DNA from: CAYLYM01 sp964387645
Lineage (GTDB): Bacteria; Calditrichota; Calditrichia; RBG-13-44-9
Length of the DNA stretch: 64,000 bases
Assembly (NCBI GenBank): GCA_964387645.1
Contig: CAYLYM010000006.1
Location: 1 to 64,000, forward strand
Direction of reading: 5' to 3'
Position 1 is the first letter of the stretch. Every line of letters begins with the position of its first letter. Below are positions 8,585-18,047 of this stretch, one piece after another. A program made the translations under genes and the position numbers. Below the pieces are notes generated by a model, which was not told the origin of the DNA, searched no databases, and saw only the letters and a list, made by a program, of their open reading frames with translations.

Positions 8585-9172
8585 TCAAACTAACCTTGCT
8601 TTGGTTTCTTCGGCAAACTGAATAAGTTGAGGAAAAAATTCCTGAAAATCTTTGTTAAACGCTTCGTATTGTTTTATTAGCTCACTAACACTTTTTCCCA
8701 GATTATTTTTCCGACTTAATCTTTGAGAAAGTCCTTTCAATGCTTTGTCAATTCCTTCAATTTCCCTGTAAGAAAGCAACCAATTATCTTCGATCATTTT
8801 AGGTAACATAAGTTGCATTCTTGGTGGAATGATTGAAACATATTTTCTTAAAATGCCATACACCTTCTGGCAAAATGCTTCTAAAGGCAAGTCAGAATAA
8901 TGTTTCCAATTTTTTGCCAGGAAATGATCGTAAAAAATATCGATGATGATACCTTTTAACAGATGAAAATCGCCATTAAGTCTATGTTGGCTTCGCAAAA
9001 AAACCTCGTGTGAGTCAGTAAATTTATCTATCTTTCTGTGTAGTAAAATGCCTTTACAAATTTCCTTATCATATTTCGACTGAAAATCATTGTCAACAAA
9101 ATCAGCCAAAATATTTCCTATTAGTGAATCAGGAGAGTCATCAGCTAAAAACAGATGTGCCAGAAAATTCAT
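8585..9172 (-). CDS. acpH: Acyl carrier protein phosphodiesterase (AcpH family)
   Basis: The 195-residue protein begins MNFLAHLFLADDSPDSLIGN, typical of the AcpH family, and contains LHRKIDKFTDSHEVF, a stretch with the His and Asp residues of this HD-related family. The enzyme removes the 4'-phosphopantetheine group from holo-ACP. The C-terminal part with QRLSRKNNLG is also characteristic. Convergent with rdgB and otherwise isolated. The family is clear; the in vivo substrate is assumed from homologues. Confidence 0.88.
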   Translation of the reverse strand: MNFLAHLFLADDSPDSLIGNILADFVDNDFQSKYDKEICKGILLHRKIDKFTDSHEVFLRSQHRLNGDFHLLKGIIIDIFYDHFLAKNWKHYSDLPLEAFCQKVYGILRKYVSIIPPRMQLMLPKMIEDNWLLSYREIEGIDKALKGLSQRLSRKNNLGKSVSELIKQYEAFNKDFQEFFPQLIQFAEETKARLV

Positions 9173-9639
9173 GGTTTAATAATCCTCTCGATCTCATTTA
9201 GTTTTCGTAGTTCCTAAAAATTAATTTATTTTTTAATACCCTTTATTTAAACATAAATTGATAATGAAGTTGGATTTTTAAGTAAATTTTACCATTTCTT
9301 ACCGATTAAAATTGTCAGTAAACACAGTTCCAGCAAGTTTAGAGTAATTGCATAGCTATTTAATTTCCATTCTGTGACGAAATAATGCAAAGTAATTTTT
9401 CAAAGATTTCTTTTACTAGAACTTGTATTGCTTTCTTTAAAAATTGGGTTATCCGTTAAGAAAAGTTTCAGGTTAATAATAATTTTCTAATTTACCCATT
9501 TTTTCATTTTATTTGAAAGTTAAATATAGTATTTTTTAAAATAAATTTAAAGAGGAGGGAAATTTAAAATGTAGTTAAAAGCAGAAATTTAATTTAATAA
9601 AAATAAAAGGTGAGAATGGATTATAATTGGAGTGATTCT
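9173..9639. other. Intergenic region, no gene seen
   Basis: About 465 AT-rich bases lie between the divergent acpH and FAH-family genes. It must hold both promoters, but I see no box pair that stands out from the AT background. No coding or RNA feature is evident. Confidence 0.5.
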
Positions 9640-10290
9640 ATGCAATTTATTGTTAATCATTCGGTTTATACGCCGGTGCGAATATTTTGTATTGGTCAGA
9701 ATTATATAGCACACATTCGCGAATTGAAAAATGAAGTGCCAGATGAACCAGTTGTATTTCAGAAACCGTTTACCAGTTTAGTGCTACCCGGTGAAAAAGT
9801 TAAAATTCCGACCCACGGGAAAAATCTCCATCACGAAGTGGAAGTGGTTGTTCTTATTGGTAAAGAGGGAAAAGCTTATTCTGTAGATGAAGCTTCTTCT
9901 TTTGTAGCTGGTGTAAGTTTGGGATTAGATCTCACCTTAAGAGACGTTCAAACAGCCCTTCGTAAAAAAGGCTTGCCGTGGGAAGCGGCAAAAGCTTTTG
10001 AACAAAGTGCGCCAATTGGAGAATTTACACCTTTTGGAGATCACCTCGATTTAAAAAATATTTCATTTGAATGCCGGGTTAATGGTGAAGTTCGCCAAAA
10101 GGGAAATACAAGTAATATGATTTTTAGCATCGAGATGCTTATCTACAAAATGAGTAAGATTTGGAGATTTCGGCCGGGAGATGTGATTTACACTGGCACC
10201 CCTGAAGGTGTCGCACCGCTGAATCCCGGCGATAAAATCACCATCTTCAGCCCGGATATTGGTGAATTTGAGTGGGAAATCGTTTCATAA
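9640..10290 (+). CDS. Fumarylacetoacetate hydrolase-family protein
   Basis: From the ATG at 9640 the product is 216 residues. I prefer this start because GGAG sits 7 bases upstream and family members begin close to the CIGQNY motif; GTG and ATG codons 24-30 bases earlier are possible. Metal-binding acidic residues are visible at Glu66 and Glu68 (HHEVEVVV) and Asp97 (GLDLTLRD), and the GDVIYTGTPEGVAPL segment near the C-terminus is diagnostic. The family includes fumarylpyruvate hydrolases, oxaloacetate tautomerases and 2-hydroxyhepta-diene-dioate isomerases, all acting on 2-oxo diacids with Mg2+. The substrate is not assignable from the neighbourhood. Confidence 0.88.
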   Translation: MQFIVNHSVYTPVRIFCIGQNYIAHIRELKNEVPDEPVVFQKPFTSLVLPGEKVKIPTHGKNLHHEVEVVVLIGKEGKAYSVDEASSFVAGVSLGLDLTLRDVQTALRKKGLPWEAAKAFEQSAPIGEFTPFGDHLDLKNISFECRVNGEVRQKGNTSNMIFSIEMLIYKMSKIWRFRPGDVIYTGTPEGVAPLNPGDKITIFSPDIGEFEWEIVS

Positions 10291-10494
10291 ATTTGGAATT
10301 ATTTAATATTTATTTAAAAATATAAGTTAATGGAATATTAATACTCTGTAGAGAAATAGAGTTTTCGTTGAAAATTTTAAATGAGTATAAAATAATTTTT
10401 TTAATGATCCATATTAATTTAATAATAACCGAATACAGCCATTTGCTTAAAACATTTAGTGCGTTTAATTTTTCAAAATAAAAAAATAAATAAA

Positions 10495-11397
10495 ATGAAA
10501 AAACATTTAACATTCATAATTTTCGTTGTACTTCTTTCTTTGAACATAGGAAATACACTCATGAAAAATGATTTAGTTCAACTTCAGCTTCTTTTGCCAG
10601 AACCCATCAACGGGTGGAGAATCACCGAAAAAGACCAGATGTATAATCCCAAAAATTTATTTGATTACATAGATGGCGGAGCTGAATTATATCTTTCGTA
10701 CGGGTTTCAACAGGTTGTTACGAGAACTTTCACCAAAACAGATGAACCTGATATTATTGTGGATATATTTGATATGGGTTCGTCAGAGAGTGCTTTCGGT
10801 GTTTTCTCCCATTCCCGGGAAGTGATTGATACCACCTTCGGCCAGGGGTCACAGTATACAGCGGGGCTTCTTCTTTTCTGGAAAGATCGTTATTATGTCT
10901 CACTGATGGCCAGTTACGAGACAGAGCAAGCCAGGCAGACCATTTTTCAGATGGCCCACCAAATCGATGCAGCCATTCCGCAAAAGGGACAGATGCCAAA
11001 AATTTTAAGTTACCTTCCTCAAAAGAATCTGGTCCGGGAAAGTATTCGATTTTTCCGGCATCATGTCTGGCTGAATTCCCATTATTTCATTTCAGACGAA
11101 AATATCCTGCACATCAATCAAAACACTGCTGCGGTTCTTGCCAAATATCATTGTGCGGACCAAAAGTGTATTCTTTTGCTCATTCAATATCCCACCTTAA
11201 ATGATGCCGAACGGGCATACAGAGATTTTATACGGATGTATTTACCTGAATTGCAGCATAGCCCTTCTGTTCAAATAGAGGACGGTACCTGGACAGCCTG
11301 TCAATTGAACGATCGACATCTAATTATTGTTTTTAATGCTCCGGATGAAAAGATGGCTTTAGATTTAATTTTTAAGACCAAAAATAATTTGCAATAA
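10495..11397 (+). CDS. Secreted DUF6599-like protein
   Basis: The 300-residue product from the ATG at 10495 opens with a signal peptide (MKKHLTFIIFVVLLSLNIG). The body has the pattern GWRI, YIDGGAELYLSYGF and FDMGSSESAFGVFS, which I recognise as the uncharacterised DUF6599 family of secreted bacterial proteins. A GTG further upstream (10459) would add 12 residues before the signal sequence and is less likely. The next gene, a Tat-exported DUF362 protein, follows after 42 bases, so the two are probably co-transcribed and both act outside the cytoplasm. Function unknown. Confidence 0.75.
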   Translation: MKKHLTFIIFVVLLSLNIGNTLMKNDLVQLQLLLPEPINGWRITEKDQMYNPKNLFDYIDGGAELYLSYGFQQVVTRTFTKTDEPDIIVDIFDMGSSESAFGVFSHSREVIDTTFGQGSQYTAGLLLFWKDRYYVSLMASYETEQARQTIFQMAHQIDAAIPQKGQMPKILSYLPQKNLVRESIRFFRHHVWLNSHYFISDENILHINQNTAAVLAKYHCADQKCILLLIQYPTLNDAERAYRDFIRMYLPELQHSPSVQIEDGTWTACQLNDRHLIIVFNAPDEKMALDLIFKTKNNLQ

Positions 11398-11439
11398 TAT
11401 ATCAAGTAAAACAGCGCTCCCAGGACAAAGGAGGAGGCA

Positions 11440-12354
11440 ATGAAAAAAAATATTTTAACCCGTCGACAATTTTTAAAGGAAAGTACAACTGCTGCCCTCG
11501 TCGGTACTTTATATTTGAATGTTCCGAAAAAACTAAAAGCTGAAAATAATAAAAAAACCAGAGTGGTGTTAATTCGGAACCGGGATGTTATGAAGTGGAC
11601 AAAAGATGGTAAGGTACAGTTGAATCGGCCACGCCAGGAAGTGGTGAAGGAGATGCTCGACGAAGCGGTGAAAGTTTTACTAAATGAAAAGGATGCTGCT
11701 TCTGCCTGGAAAAAATTAATTCATCCTGATGATATCGTGGGTATTAAAACAAATGTTTGGCGACAGTTACCCACAACCCGGGAAGTAGAGATTGCGATTA
11801 AGCAAGGTGTGCTTACTGCCGGAGTACCAGAAAACAATATTAGCATTGGCGATCGTGGAATACTGTACGATCCTATTTTCCAAAAAGCTACGGCTTTGAT
11901 TAATGCCAGACCCATGCGTACTCATCACTGGGCCGGTGTTGGATCATTACTCAAAAATTACATTATGTTCATTGAGAATCCAAGCTCCTACCACCCGGAT
12001 ACTTGTGCAGATTTAGCTAAAATCTGGAAGTTACCACTTGTAAAAGGAAAAACTCGCTTAAACATTCTGGTTATGTTTACGCCACTTTTTCATGGAATTG
12101 GGCCACATCATTTCAATCCCAAATATGTCTGGCCCTATTGTGGATTGCTGGTAGGAACCGATCCCGTGGCAGTAGATGCGACCGGATTACGGATTTTGCT
12201 TGCCAGACGCAGGGAATTTTTCAAAGAAAATCGCCCAATTAATCCGCCTCCAAAACATATCATCTTGGCGGATACCCGCTATGGCTTGGGTACTGCGGAT
12301 CCGGATAATATAGAATTGGTTAAATTGGGCTGGCAGGAAGGAGCCCTAATTTAA
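11440..12354 (+). CDS. Tat-exported DUF362-family protein
   Basis: The 304-residue protein starts with a twin-arginine signal (TRRQFLKES at residues 7-15, then AALVGTLYL), so it should be exported folded, often with a cofactor. The remainder matches the DUF362 family: IKTNVW, a MRTHHWAGVGSLLKNYIMF segment, and VGTDPVAVDATGLRIL. No cysteine-rich ferredoxin motif is visible, unlike some DUF362 members. A strong GGAGGAGG ribosome site precedes the ATG. It lies just downstream of the DUF6599 gene. The biochemical role of the family is not established. Confidence 0.82.
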   Translation: MKKNILTRRQFLKESTTAALVGTLYLNVPKKLKAENNKKTRVVLIRNRDVMKWTKDGKVQLNRPRQEVVKEMLDEAVKVLLNEKDAASAWKKLIHPDDIVGIKTNVWRQLPTTREVEIAIKQGVLTAGVPENNISIGDRGILYDPIFQKATALINARPMRTHHWAGVGSLLKNYIMFIENPSSYHPDTCADLAKIWKLPLVKGKTRLNILVMFTPLFHGIGPHHFNPKYVWPYCGLLVGTDPVAVDATGLRILLARRREFFKENRPINPPPKHIILADTRYGLGTADPDNIELVKLGWQEGALI

Positions 12355-12428
12355 TTTCTTTGTTCATAAATCTCTTGCGCTTCACACAAACATAGTTTTA
12401 ACAAAAATAATGAAAGGAGGAGAGGGAT

Positions 12429-13019
12429 ATGGCAATCATTTTGCCCGAATTACCCTATTCAAAAGATGCTTTAGAACCCTATATTAGCGCTAAAACTTTA
12501 GAGTTTCATCACGGGAAGCATCATAATGCTTATGTGACAAATACCAACAAATTAATCCAGGGTGCTGAATTCAAAAATGATGCATTGGAAACCATTATCA
12601 AAAAAGCTGCAGAAAATCCTTCGCTTACCGGGTTATTCAATAATGCTGCGCAGGCATGGAATCATGCTTTTTACTGGCAATGTATGAAACCTGGCGGCGG
12701 AAAACCGCAAGGGAAAATTGCCGATTTAATCAATGCCACTTTTGGCGATTATGAAAAATTTCTTGCTGAATTCAAAAATGCTGCCACTACACTTTTTGGA
12801 AGCGGCTGGGCATGGCTGGTTTTGAACGATAATAAGTTGGAAATCCTGAAAAGTGCCAATGCCGGTACCCCACTGGTGCATGATAAAAAACCTTTGTTAA
12901 CTATAGATGTATGGGAACATGCTTATTATTTAGATTATCAGAATAGACGTCCCGACTATGTAGCAGCATTTTTGGAAAATTTAGTAAATTGGGATTTTGT
13001 CAATCAGAATCTGGAATAA
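12429..13019 (+). CDS. sodB: Superoxide dismutase, iron type
   Basis: The 196-residue protein aligns end to end with Fe/Mn superoxide dismutases. The metal ligands are His27, His79 (AWNHAFYW), Asp160 and His164 (DVWEHAYYLDY). The active-site Gln75 in NNAAQAWNH is at the position typical of iron enzymes; Mn enzymes usually carry the Gln further along the chain. It dismutates superoxide in the cytoplasm. The gene has an excellent GGAGGAGAGG ribosome site. It indicates at least occasional exposure to oxygen. Confidence 0.96.
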   Translation: MAIILPELPYSKDALEPYISAKTLEFHHGKHHNAYVTNTNKLIQGAEFKNDALETIIKKAAENPSLTGLFNNAAQAWNHAFYWQCMKPGGGKPQGKIADLINATFGDYEKFLAEFKNAATTLFGSGWAWLVLNDNKLEILKSANAGTPLVHDKKPLLTIDVWEHAYYLDYQNRRPDYVAAFLENLVNWDFVNQNLE

Positions 13020-13241
13020 AAAATTATGAAGCACAAGAGATTTCTTTTTTCTTATCTTTGAATTGAGTATGGTAATTTAATGACTGAAATTTATTGATAT
13101 GATAAAAGTTCTATTTCTTTTTCTTTATTCCAGATGATTTATAATTTCTTTTTATAGATCTTTAAAAAAATACATTGTGTAATACCTAATTCAAAAAATT
13201 AACTTTTAGAGACTTTAAGCTAACATTCAAGGGAGTTGCAA

Positions 13242-15044
13242 ATGAGGAAATTTTTAATATTCTGTATTTTCATGCTTTTGTTATCTCACGTCTGGGCTCA
13301 ACATCCTGATCTTATCATTAATGTAGACGGAAGGCAAACTCACAGTTTAAATGGACAGTGGAAAATCATTATCGATCCTTATGAGAATGGTTATTACGAT
13401 TATCGTTATCAACCTTTGAAAAATGGATTTTTTAAGAATAGAAAACCGCGAAATAAGACCGAAAGGGTTGAGTACAGTTTTGATAATTCTGATTTTTTAG
13501 AAGTTCCTGGCGATTGGAATACCCAGAAAGAAGAGTTAAAATGGTACGAAGGTACCATCTGGTATCAAAGGTATTTTACTTATAAAAAGAAACCTAAAAA
13601 GCGGGTATTTATTTATTTTGGTGCAGCGAATTATCATGCCATTGTTTATGTTAATGGAAAAAAGGTGGGTGAGCATATTGGTGGATTTACTCCGTTTAAT
13701 TTCGAAATTACTGATCTAGTGAAAGAAGGTGAGAATTTTGTAGTTGTTAAAGTAGACAACACCCGTAAGCGCGATGCCGTCCCTACTCTCAATACGGATT
13801 GGTGGAATTATGGTGGTTTAACAAGGAGAGTTGAACTGGTAGAAGTGCCAGAGACTTTTATTCGTGACTATTTTGTCCAGTTAAAAAAAGGTTCGACCAG
13901 GGAAGTGTCGGGTTGGGTTCAATTGGATGGACCGGATCTGGAACAGGAAGTTTCGATTAATATTCCTGAAGCGAAAGTCAAAAAAACTTTTACAACAAAT
14001 GCTAATGGCTTTGTTGAATTTAGTTTTAAAGCCAAATTGAAGTTATGGTCACCAGAAACGCCAAAATTATATGATGTAGGAATTGCCTCAGAAACTGATC
14101 AGATTCAGGATCGGATTGGTTTCCGGAGTATAGAAACCAGAGGAAAGGATATTCTTTTGAATGGAAAACCGGTTTTCTTACGTGGCGTGTGCATCCATGA
14201 AGAAGCGCCAATTCGTTCTGGTAGAGCTTTTAATCCGACCGACGCCCGGGTATTGTTGGGTTGGGCAAAGGAAATGGGCTGTAATTTTGTAAGGCTGGCC
14301 CATTATCCACATAATGAATACATGACCCGAACTGCTGATGAATTGGGCATTTTAGTCTGGTCAGAGATTCCAGTCTACTGGACTATTCTATGGCAAAATC
14401 CCAAAACCTATAAAAATGCTCTTAACCAACTTACTGAAATGATCACGCGTGATAAAAATAAGGCATCTGTCATTTTGTGGTCAGTGGCGAATGAAACACC
14501 TTTGAGTGATGCGAGGTATCAATTCCTCTCTAACCTGATACAAGAGGGGCGGAAAATGGATCCAACCCGACTTTTCACCGCGGCAATGGAACGTCATTAT
14601 ATAGACGACAACACTCAGATGATTGATGATCCGTTGGGCAGTCAGTTAGATGTGTTGGGGTGCAATGAATATGTGGGTTGGTACGATGGGCTTCCAGAAA
14701 AGGCAGATCGTATCGTATGGAAGACGGTTTATAACAAACCACTTATTATGAGCGAGTTTGGAGGTGGGGCATTGTACGGTTATCACGGAGACAGTTTGAC
14801 CATCTGGACTGAAGAATATCAGGAGAACCTTTATCGACACCAGATAAACATGTTGAAAAAGATTCCATTCTTACGCGGCACAACACCCTGGATTTTAATG
14901 GATTTCAAATCACCACGCCGACCACTACCAGAAATTCAGGATTATTATAATCGTAAAGGATTGATATCCAATCGCGGTCAAAAGAAAAAAGCATTCAAAG
15001 TGATGCAGGAATTTTATCAAGAACTTAAGGAAAAATGGGATTAA
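13242..15044 (+). CDS. Secreted GH2 glycosidase (beta-glucuronidase/galactosidase-like)
   Basis: The ATG at 13242 has GGGAG 6 bases upstream; a TTG two codons earlier is not needed. The 600-residue product has a signal peptide ending near HVWAQ. It then shows the glycoside hydrolase family 2 layout: a sugar-binding jelly roll (about 30-200), an immunoglobulin-like domain (about 205-300) and a TIM barrel (about 300-595). Catalytic residues are Glu418 in WSVANETP (acid/base) and Glu505 in IMSEFGGGA (nucleophile). The fold and length are closest to beta-glucuronidase-like members, but beta-galactosidase activity cannot be excluded. It is probably periplasmic and used on plant or algal polysaccharide fragments. 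It stands alone and ends in a strong terminator. Confidence 0.88.
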   Translation: MRKFLIFCIFMLLLSHVWAQHPDLIINVDGRQTHSLNGQWKIIIDPYENGYYDYRYQPLKNGFFKNRKPRNKTERVEYSFDNSDFLEVPGDWNTQKEELKWYEGTIWYQRYFTYKKKPKKRVFIYFGAANYHAIVYVNGKKVGEHIGGFTPFNFEITDLVKEGENFVVVKVDNTRKRDAVPTLNTDWWNYGGLTRRVELVEVPETFIRDYFVQLKKGSTREVSGWVQLDGPDLEQEVSINIPEAKVKKTFTTNANGFVEFSFKAKLKLWSPETPKLYDVGIASETDQIQDRIGFRSIETRGKDILLNGKPVFLRGVCIHEEAPIRSGRAFNPTDARVLLGWAKEMGCNFVRLAHYPHNEYMTRTADELGILVWSEIPVYWTILWQNPKTYKNALNQLTEMITRDKNKASVILWSVANETPLSDARYQFLSNLIQEGRKMDPTRLFTAAMERHYIDDNTQMIDDPLGSQLDVLGCNEYVGWYDGLPEKADRIVWKTVYNKPLIMSEFGGGALYGYHGDSLTIWTEEYQENLYRHQINMLKKIPFLRGTTPWILMDFKSPRRPLPEIQDYYNRKGLISNRGQKKKAFKVMQEFYQELKEKWD

Positions 15045-15477
15045 TTGTTTTCAAAGAATAAAACCGAATGGAATCCAATTAGATTCGGTTGAACAATATT
15101 AAATTTTTAAGCGAATTGATTGAGATTGGTTGTTGAGCCCCATTGGGGCTCAATTTTTTTCAGGCAATGCGGTCGGCGATGAGATTATTTATATTCTTTT
15201 GATTATTTTTTTATTTGGAAAGTATAAATGATAAAATATCCAGATTTTTCTGATAGGGTGTCTTAGATTGTTTTTTTTAGATATCGAAAGATTAAATAGA
15301 GTGCTGACAGGTTGATTTTTATTTATTATTAAAAAACTTTAGTGTAGGACAACTACAGACTCTTCACGGATCTGGTATCTGATTTCCATTGTTTTGTAGA
15401 ACTGAATAATACAAATTAGATTAATAATTGTTGAATTGAACGTTATTCAATAAATAGAGAAATAATTAGGAGTGTTT
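15045..15477. other. Intergenic region with terminator
   Basis: The 430 bases after the GH2 gene hold an intrinsic terminator (15133-15160, listed separately). An additional inverted repeat has arms AACCGAAT (15062-15069) and ATTCGGTT (15083-15090) just beyond the stop codon. Nothing in the remaining 300 bases looks coding. Confidence 0.55.
15133..15160 (+). terminator. Intrinsic terminator of the GH2 gene
   Basis: A perfect 9-bp stem TTGAGCCCC/GGGGCTCAA with a 3-base loop (ATT) is followed at once by seven T residues. This is a textbook rho-independent terminator about 90 bases past the GH2 stop codon. Confidence 0.9.
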
Positions 15478-16278
15478 ATGTTGCGGATTGGTTATTATCA
15501 GTTCCGACCTTTGTTTGGGAAGGTGGAAAAAAACCGCGAGAAAATTTTTGCGAAATTGAGATCAGTAAGAGCAGATCTTTTAGTATTACCGGAACTTCCT
15601 TTTACTGGTTATCATTTTGCTGATAAAGAGGAATTATTGCAGATGGCAGAAGATCCTGAAGATAGCTCTACGCTCAGGGAATTGGTTGAAATCTGCGCAG
15701 AAAAAGATATGTTTATCGTAACAGGTTTTGCGGAAAAGCATGGAGATCGGGTTTACAATTCCGCCTTTCTCGTTGGTCCGCAGGGTTTGCTTCATATTTA
15801 CCGAAAGATTCACCTGTTTTTCCGGGAAAAAGAACTTTTCGTTCCTGGAGATACGCCGTTGCGGGTGCAGGAGGTTAAGGGGGTGAAGATAGGAGTGATG
15901 ATTTGCTTCGATTGGATATTCCCGGAAGTTACACGAAGTTTGGCGTTGCAAGGTGCACAGATCATCTGTCATCCAGCGAACCTTGTTTTAAGTTATTGCC
16001 AGCAGGCCATGCTAACCCGTTGTTTAGAAAACAATGTTTTTGCTATTACTGCTAATCGCTTTGGCGCTGATAAAAGGCCTCATGGAACATTACGATTCAC
16101 CGGAAAAAGCCAGATTGTAGCGCCAAAAGGTGAACTTCTGCATCGGTCAGTTTCGCAGAAAGAAGAACTGTTTGTGACTGAAATTGATCCCGGGGTTGCA
16201 CTGGATAAAAAAATTACTCCAATGAACGATCTATTTACTGATCGTCGGGTGGAATTTTATCAGAGTCTCTGCTCTTAG
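15478..16278 (+). CDS. Carbon-nitrogen hydrolase (nitrilase superfamily)
   Basis: The 266-residue protein starts at ATG 15478, 5 bases after TAGGAG. The catalytic triad of the superfamily is complete: Glu39 (LPELPFTGY), Lys110 (YRKIHLF) and Cys143 (MICFDWIFPE). Such enzymes hydrolyse amides such as omega-amides, N-carbamoyl compounds or agmatine derivatives. The sequence reads like a general amidase or omega-amidase-like member, but the substrate cannot be specified. No cofactor is needed and the location is cytoplasmic. It sits between the GH2 gene and the PorX-like regulator with no obvious functional partner. Confidence 0.9.
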   Translation: MLRIGYYQFRPLFGKVEKNREKIFAKLRSVRADLLVLPELPFTGYHFADKEELLQMAEDPEDSSTLRELVEICAEKDMFIVTGFAEKHGDRVYNSAFLVGPQGLLHIYRKIHLFFREKELFVPGDTPLRVQEVKGVKIGVMICFDWIFPEVTRSLALQGAQIICHPANLVLSYCQQAMLTRCLENNVFAITANRFGADKRPHGTLRFTGKSQIVAPKGELLHRSVSQKEELFVTEIDPGVALDKKITPMNDLFTDRRVEFYQSLCS

Positions 16279-16386
16279 TGGGGTATTTTAAATTTTCGAT
16301 TGTGTTTATCTCAAATGATGTGGAACCAGCTTTCTATAAAGATATTAAAAGCTTTGTAGCATAGTTTTAAAACAAGGAAAAATGAG

Positions 16387-17943
16387 ATGGCAAAAAATAC
16401 TATCCTCTGGGTAGATGATGAGATAGAATTTTTACAACCACATATATTGTTTTTGAAAGAAAAGGGTTACGAGGTTATTACCACTACTAACGCCGATGAT
16501 GCTATTGAAATGATTCGAAATGGTGTTTTTGACCTGGTTTTACTGGACGAAATGATGCCTGGTAAAGATGGTTTAACTGCACTGGGTGAGATTAAGGAGC
16601 TGAATCCGGCCCTTCCGGTAATTATGATTACCAAAAATGAAGAAGAGACTCTGATGGAAGATGCCATCGGTGCAAAAATAGATGATTATTTAACCAAGCC
16701 GGTGAATCCCAGTCAGATATTGATGGTATGTAAAAAGCATTTGGAATTTCACGATATTTCACAGAAACGCTTGACGGAGGCTTCTTCACAAAAGATTCGG
16801 GAAATTGCTTTAAAATTGATGGAACCGCTAAATTTTAACGATTGGATTGACATTTACAGAAAATTGGTTGAATGGGACCTGGAGTTAGACCGGGTGAGCG
16901 ATCAACAGATGCGCCAGGTTATTTACGATCAGCGTCGGGAATGTAATGTGGAATTTGGAAAATTTATTGAAAGAAACTATATCGATTGGCTCCATCAAAA
17001 AGAAAATCGGCCAGAGTTGTCGATCGATATTGTGAAGAATTACGTTCTACCTGAAATGCAGGCGGGGAAAAAGGTAGTATTTGTCGTGATCGATTGTTTG
17101 CGTCTGGATCAATGGTTGACTTTAGAACCTTTCTTTTATCCATTCTTTAATATTTCAAAAACTTTTTATTACTCTATACTTCCCACGGCAACGCCTTTTT
17201 CACGTAATGCCATTTTTAGCGGGTTATTTCCATTGGAAATCGAGCGCCGTTATCCCGATATCTGGGCTCAGGGAGAAGATGATGATTACAGCCGCAACCG
17301 CTACGAGGACAAATTGCTTTACGATCAGTTACGTATTCTTGGTCTGAAACTTCAGTCATCTCCCGGATATATTAAAATTTTAAATTCGGAAGACGCCAAA
17401 AGTCTGGAAAAGAATTTGCCAGGTTATCTGGATTCATCATTATTGAGTATTGTAGTAAATTTTGTGGACATTTTGGCGCACAGCCGTTCGGATGTGCCTA
17501 TTTTAAAAGAAATTGCTCCTGATGAATCTTCTTACCGCTCGCTGACTCGATCGTGGTTTGAACATTCTGCAATTTATAATGTCTTTAAGATTTTAGCCGA
17601 TCAGAATGTGACTATTATTCTGACCAGCGATCATGGCAGTATTCGAAGTTTGAGGGGAACAAAAGTTATCGGTGATCGCGAAACCAGCACCAATTTGCGC
17701 TATAAATACGGGCGAAATTTGAAAGTAAATCCAAAACATGCCTTGTATATCAAGAACCCGAAAGATTTTAAATTACCTCAATCCAATTTCAATGTTAATT
17801 ATATCATCGCTAAAGAAGATTACTATTTTGTTTATCCGACCAATTATCATAAATATCTGGCCTATTACCGCGATAGTTTTCAACATGGCGGGGTTTCGAT
17901 GGAGGAAATGATTCTACCACTGGTGAAGTTGCAGCCTAAATAG
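16387..17943 (+). CDS. porX: PorX-like response regulator with PglZ domain
   Basis: The 518-residue protein joins a receiver (1-120: Asp10/Asp11, phospho-acceptor Asp54 in VLLDEMMPG, Thr82, Lys104) to a helical linker and a C-terminal PglZ domain of the alkaline phosphatase superfamily (about 215-515). Visible metal-site-like motifs are VIDCLRLDQW, ATPFSRNA, VDILAHSRSD and ILTSDHGS. This is the architecture of PorX, known in Bacteroidota as a regulator of type IX secretion with metal-dependent phosphodiesterase activity on oligonucleotides. No partner kinase (PorY) or secretion gene lies in the window, so a secretion role is not shown here. Family assignment is firm; the function is inferred. 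Confidence 0.88.
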   Translation: MAKNTILWVDDEIEFLQPHILFLKEKGYEVITTTNADDAIEMIRNGVFDLVLLDEMMPGKDGLTALGEIKELNPALPVIMITKNEEETLMEDAIGAKIDDYLTKPVNPSQILMVCKKHLEFHDISQKRLTEASSQKIREIALKLMEPLNFNDWIDIYRKLVEWDLELDRVSDQQMRQVIYDQRRECNVEFGKFIERNYIDWLHQKENRPELSIDIVKNYVLPEMQAGKKVVFVVIDCLRLDQWLTLEPFFYPFFNISKTFYYSILPTATPFSRNAIFSGLFPLEIERRYPDIWAQGEDDDYSRNRYEDKLLYDQLRILGLKLQSSPGYIKILNSEDAKSLEKNLPGYLDSSLLSIVVNFVDILAHSRSDVPILKEIAPDESSYRSLTRSWFEHSAIYNVFKILADQNVTIILTSDHGSIRSLRGTKVIGDRETSTNLRYKYGRNLKVNPKHALYIKNPKDFKLPQSNFNVNYIIAKEDYYFVYPTNYHKYLAYYRDSFQHGGVSMEEMILPLVKLQPK

Positions 17944-18000
17944 AGGTTTAATTATGGGCTTATATTTCTTTTCTGCTTTTTAGATAATGGAAATGGATAA

Positions 18001-18031
18001 TAAAAAATAAAAAATAAAAAATAAAAAATAA
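18001..18031 (+). repeat. Heptanucleotide tandem repeat before tsaE
   Basis: The unit TAAAAAA occurs four times in exact tandem (from 18001, 18008, 18015 and 18022), followed by a partial copy. It ends 17 bases before the tsaE start codon. Such tracts are prone to slippage and could change promoter or leader spacing, but no effect is demonstrated. Confidence 0.7.
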
Positions 18032-18047
18032 GAATGATTATTAGGGG

